NCBI RefSeq assembly: GCF_000733765.1
Contig: NZ_JPOG01000001.1
Location: 868,001 to 932,000, forward strand
Length of the DNA: 64,000 nt
Direction of reading: 5' to 3'
DNA from: Algiphilus aromaticivorans DG1253
GTDB lineage: Bacteria; Pseudomonadota; Gammaproteobacteria; Nevskiales; Nevskiaceae
Of this stretch, positions 62,585 through 64,000 are shown one piece after another. Every line of letters starts with the position of its first letter. Within the stretch, counting starts at the first letter, position 1. A program made the position numbers and the translations under genes. The notes beneath the pieces are model-generated. The model made no database searches. It was given only the letters and a program-made list of their open reading frames with translations, and was not told where the DNA came from.

Positions 62585-63706
62585 ATGGCCGAGAACGAGA
62601 GCGGTCAGGAGAAAACCGAAGCAGCAACCCCGCGCCGCCTCGAACAGGCCCGCGAGGAAGGCCAGCTTGCCCGCTCGCGGGAGCTGCCCGGTGCGCTGAT
62701 TGCGGTGGCCGCCGCGCTGTCGGCCTGGTCGATGGGCGACGTGCTGCTGCGCGACTTCGCGGGATGGTTCGCCCACGCCATGCGCCAGGCCGGGACACAG
62801 CATGACGACATGCTGATAGCGGCCGGCGATCTCGCCGTGCACGCCGGTGTCGTGCTGCTGCCCTGGCTGGCTATCGTCATCGTCGCCGGTGTCGGCGGTA
62901 CGCTGGTGCTTGGCGGCTGGAACCTCAGCGCCAAGGCGCTGGTGCCCAAGGGCGAGCGGCTGGACCCGGTCAAGGGCTTCAAGCGTATCTTCGGTCTCAA
63001 CGCCTGGGTGGAGATCAGCAAGACTCTGCTCAAGTTCCTTCTGGTGGCGGGGCTGAGCTTCACCGTCATCTGGCTGATGCGCGAGGACATCGCCCGCCTG
63101 CCGCGCATGGACGCGGCCGCCGGCTTCGGCGCGGCAGGCGGCATCCTGCTCGCGGTCTTCGCCGCCGGCGCATTCTCGTTGCTCATCATCGCTGCCATCG
63201 ACGCGCCCTGGCAGCTCTTCAACCATCGGCGCCAGATGCGCATGACGCGCGAAGAGGTCAAGCGCGAGGCCAAGGACACCGACGGCAAACCCGAGATCAA
63301 GCAGCGCCAGCGCCAGCTGCAGGCCGAGGCCGCGCGCGGGCGCATGATGGAGGCCGTACCTGAGGCCGATGTAGTGGTGCTCAACCCCATCCACGTCGCC
63401 GTCGCGCTGCGCTACGACGCCGGTTCCATGGATGCACCGGAGGTCGTCGCCAAGGGCGCCGGCGAGGTCGCCGCGCATATCCGCAGCATCGCCGCCGAGC
63501 ACCACGTGCCGATGCTGCAGGCCGCACCGCTGGCGCGTGCGCTGTACCGGGCCACCGAGGTCGGCGAGCGCATTCCGCCCGGGCTCTTCGCCGCAGTTGC
63601 CGAAGTGCTTACGTGGGTCTACCGCCTGCGCGCGGCGACTCCCGGAGATCAGCCGGAGAAACCGAATCCGGCGGTCGATGACGCGCTCGGGGCGCCGCTG
63701 ACATGA
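62585..63706 (+). CDS. flhB: Flagellar export gate protein FlhB
   Basis: 373 residues with four transmembrane segments. The N-terminus QEKTEAATPRRLEQAREEGQ is typical. The autocleavage site NPIH (residues NPIHVAVALRYD, about 263) is present as NPxH. FlhB switches export specificity after FliK signals hook completion. It is followed by flhA with a 4-base overlap and preceded by an 8-bp inverted repeat (62548-62555 and 62576-62583). Confidence 0.96.
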   Translation: MAENESGQEKTEAATPRRLEQAREEGQLARSRELPGALIAVAAALSAWSMGDVLLRDFAGWFAHAMRQAGTQHDDMLIAAGDLAVHAGVVLLPWLAIVIVAGVGGTLVLGGWNLSAKALVPKGERLDPVKGFKRIFGLNAWVEISKTLLKFLLVAGLSFTVIWLMREDIARLPRMDAAAGFGAAGGILLAVFAAGAFSLLIIAAIDAPWQLFNHRRQMRMTREEVKREAKDTDGKPEIKQRQRQLQAEAARGRMMEAVPEADVVVLNPIHVAVALRYDAGSMDAPEVVAKGAGEVAAHIRSIAAEHHVPMLQAAPLARALYRATEVGERIPPGLFAAVAEVLTWVYRLRAATPGDQPEKPNPAVDDALGAPLT

Positions 63707-64000
63707 GCAACGCCCTGACTGAAACCGCTGGCCCGGGCTGGGGCGACCGCCTGCGCGGAGTGCCCTTGGCCGCCGCCGCGGCGCCGCTGCTGCTGATGAC
63801 CATGCTGGCAATGGTGGTGCTGCCGCTGCCGCCCTTTGTGCTGGATCTGCTCTTCACCTTCAACATCGCCGTCTCGCTGATGGTGGTCCTGGGCGTGGTC
63901 TACGTGATGCGGCCGCTGGACTTCAGCGTCTTCCCGACCATCCTGCTGCTGGCCACCCTTCTGCGCCTGGCGCTGAATGTGGCGTCGACGCGCGTCGTGC
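63703..64000 (+). CDS. flhA: Flagellar export gate protein FlhA (3' partial)
   Basis: The first 99 residues are visible and the frame runs off the right edge. The first transmembrane helices and the conserved MRPLDFSVFPTILLLATLLR block, which is the FHIPEP-family start, are clear. It overlaps flhB by 4 bases (ATGA). Confidence 0.95.
   Translation, partial: MSNALTETAGPGWGDRLRGVPLAAAAAPLLLMTMLAMVVLPLPPFVLDLLFTFNIAVSLMVVLGVVYVMRPLDFSVFPTILLLATLLRLALNVASTRVV

Overview
The window is a high-GC stretch of a gammaproteobacterial chromosome. The order fliC-flaG-fliD-fliS-(fliT-like)-(PilZ-like)-(LuxR-type)-rpoN-(FleQ-like)-fliEFGHIJKLMNOPQR resembles the flagellar cluster of Xanthomonadales and Nevskiales/Salinisphaerales-type bacteria. 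A wax-ester-synthase-family acyltransferase, OmpW, Anr-type operator sites and an N-methylglutamate (NMG) pathway operon also fit an aerobic or facultative environmental gammaproteobacterium. Genus cannot be fixed from this sequence alone.

Layout. 1-2006: the 3' part of a PAS-PAS-GGDEF-EAL cyclic-di-GMP enzyme. 2071-20644: a near-continuous flagellar block. Flagellin and fliS carry excellent sigma28 (FliA) promoters. A flagellar RpoN and a sigma54 activator without receiver sit just upstream of a near-consensus sigma54 promoter that starts the fliE-fliR operon. 20645-62584: about 42 kb of unrelated genes separate fliR from flhB-flhA, which resume at 62585 and run off the right edge.

Within the 42 kb: (a) 20788-30787, a complete NMG operon for methylamine (mgdABCD-gmaS-mgsABC plus an XRE-cupin regulator) behind a strong sigma54 promoter, which points to use of methylated amines as a nitrogen source; (b) 30863-36140, ordinary metabolic and envelope genes (thpR, metY, universal stress protein, WS/DGAT acyltransferase, TPR/beta-barrel protein); (c) 36182-38902, an ECF sigma/zinc anti-sigma module with two paralogous secreted acidic Pro-repeat proteins. 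A shared promoter motif (TGGAACG-N16-CGTGTA) stands before the sigma gene and before the second exoprotein gene. This module is the best candidate for an undescribed system; (d) 38966-43455, a YefM/YoeB toxin-antitoxin pair, an EF-hand protein, a glutaredoxin-MauE fusion, DUF2188, YetF-like and PhyH-like genes; (e) 43822-49659, a visibly AT-richer TonB-receptor/response-regulator/sensor-kinase operon whose receptor gene is cut by an IS5-type element (1499 bp, 9-bp target duplication); removing the element and one repeat restores the frame exactly; (f) 49893-52389, an IS3/IS407-type element itself interrupted by an IS110-family IS1111-type element with a candidate bridge RNA; (g) 52437-53258, an Anr box, a tiny membrane-protein gene and a hemerythrin-like gene; (h) 53450-62465, acyl-CoA synthetase, DASS transporter, OmpW with its own Anr-like box, a lipase/M28-like lipoprotein pair, an AraC regulator and a CDF metal exporter.

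Most boundaries were set from translations, ribosome-binding sites and overlaps. Family assignments are from motif recognition, with no database search.
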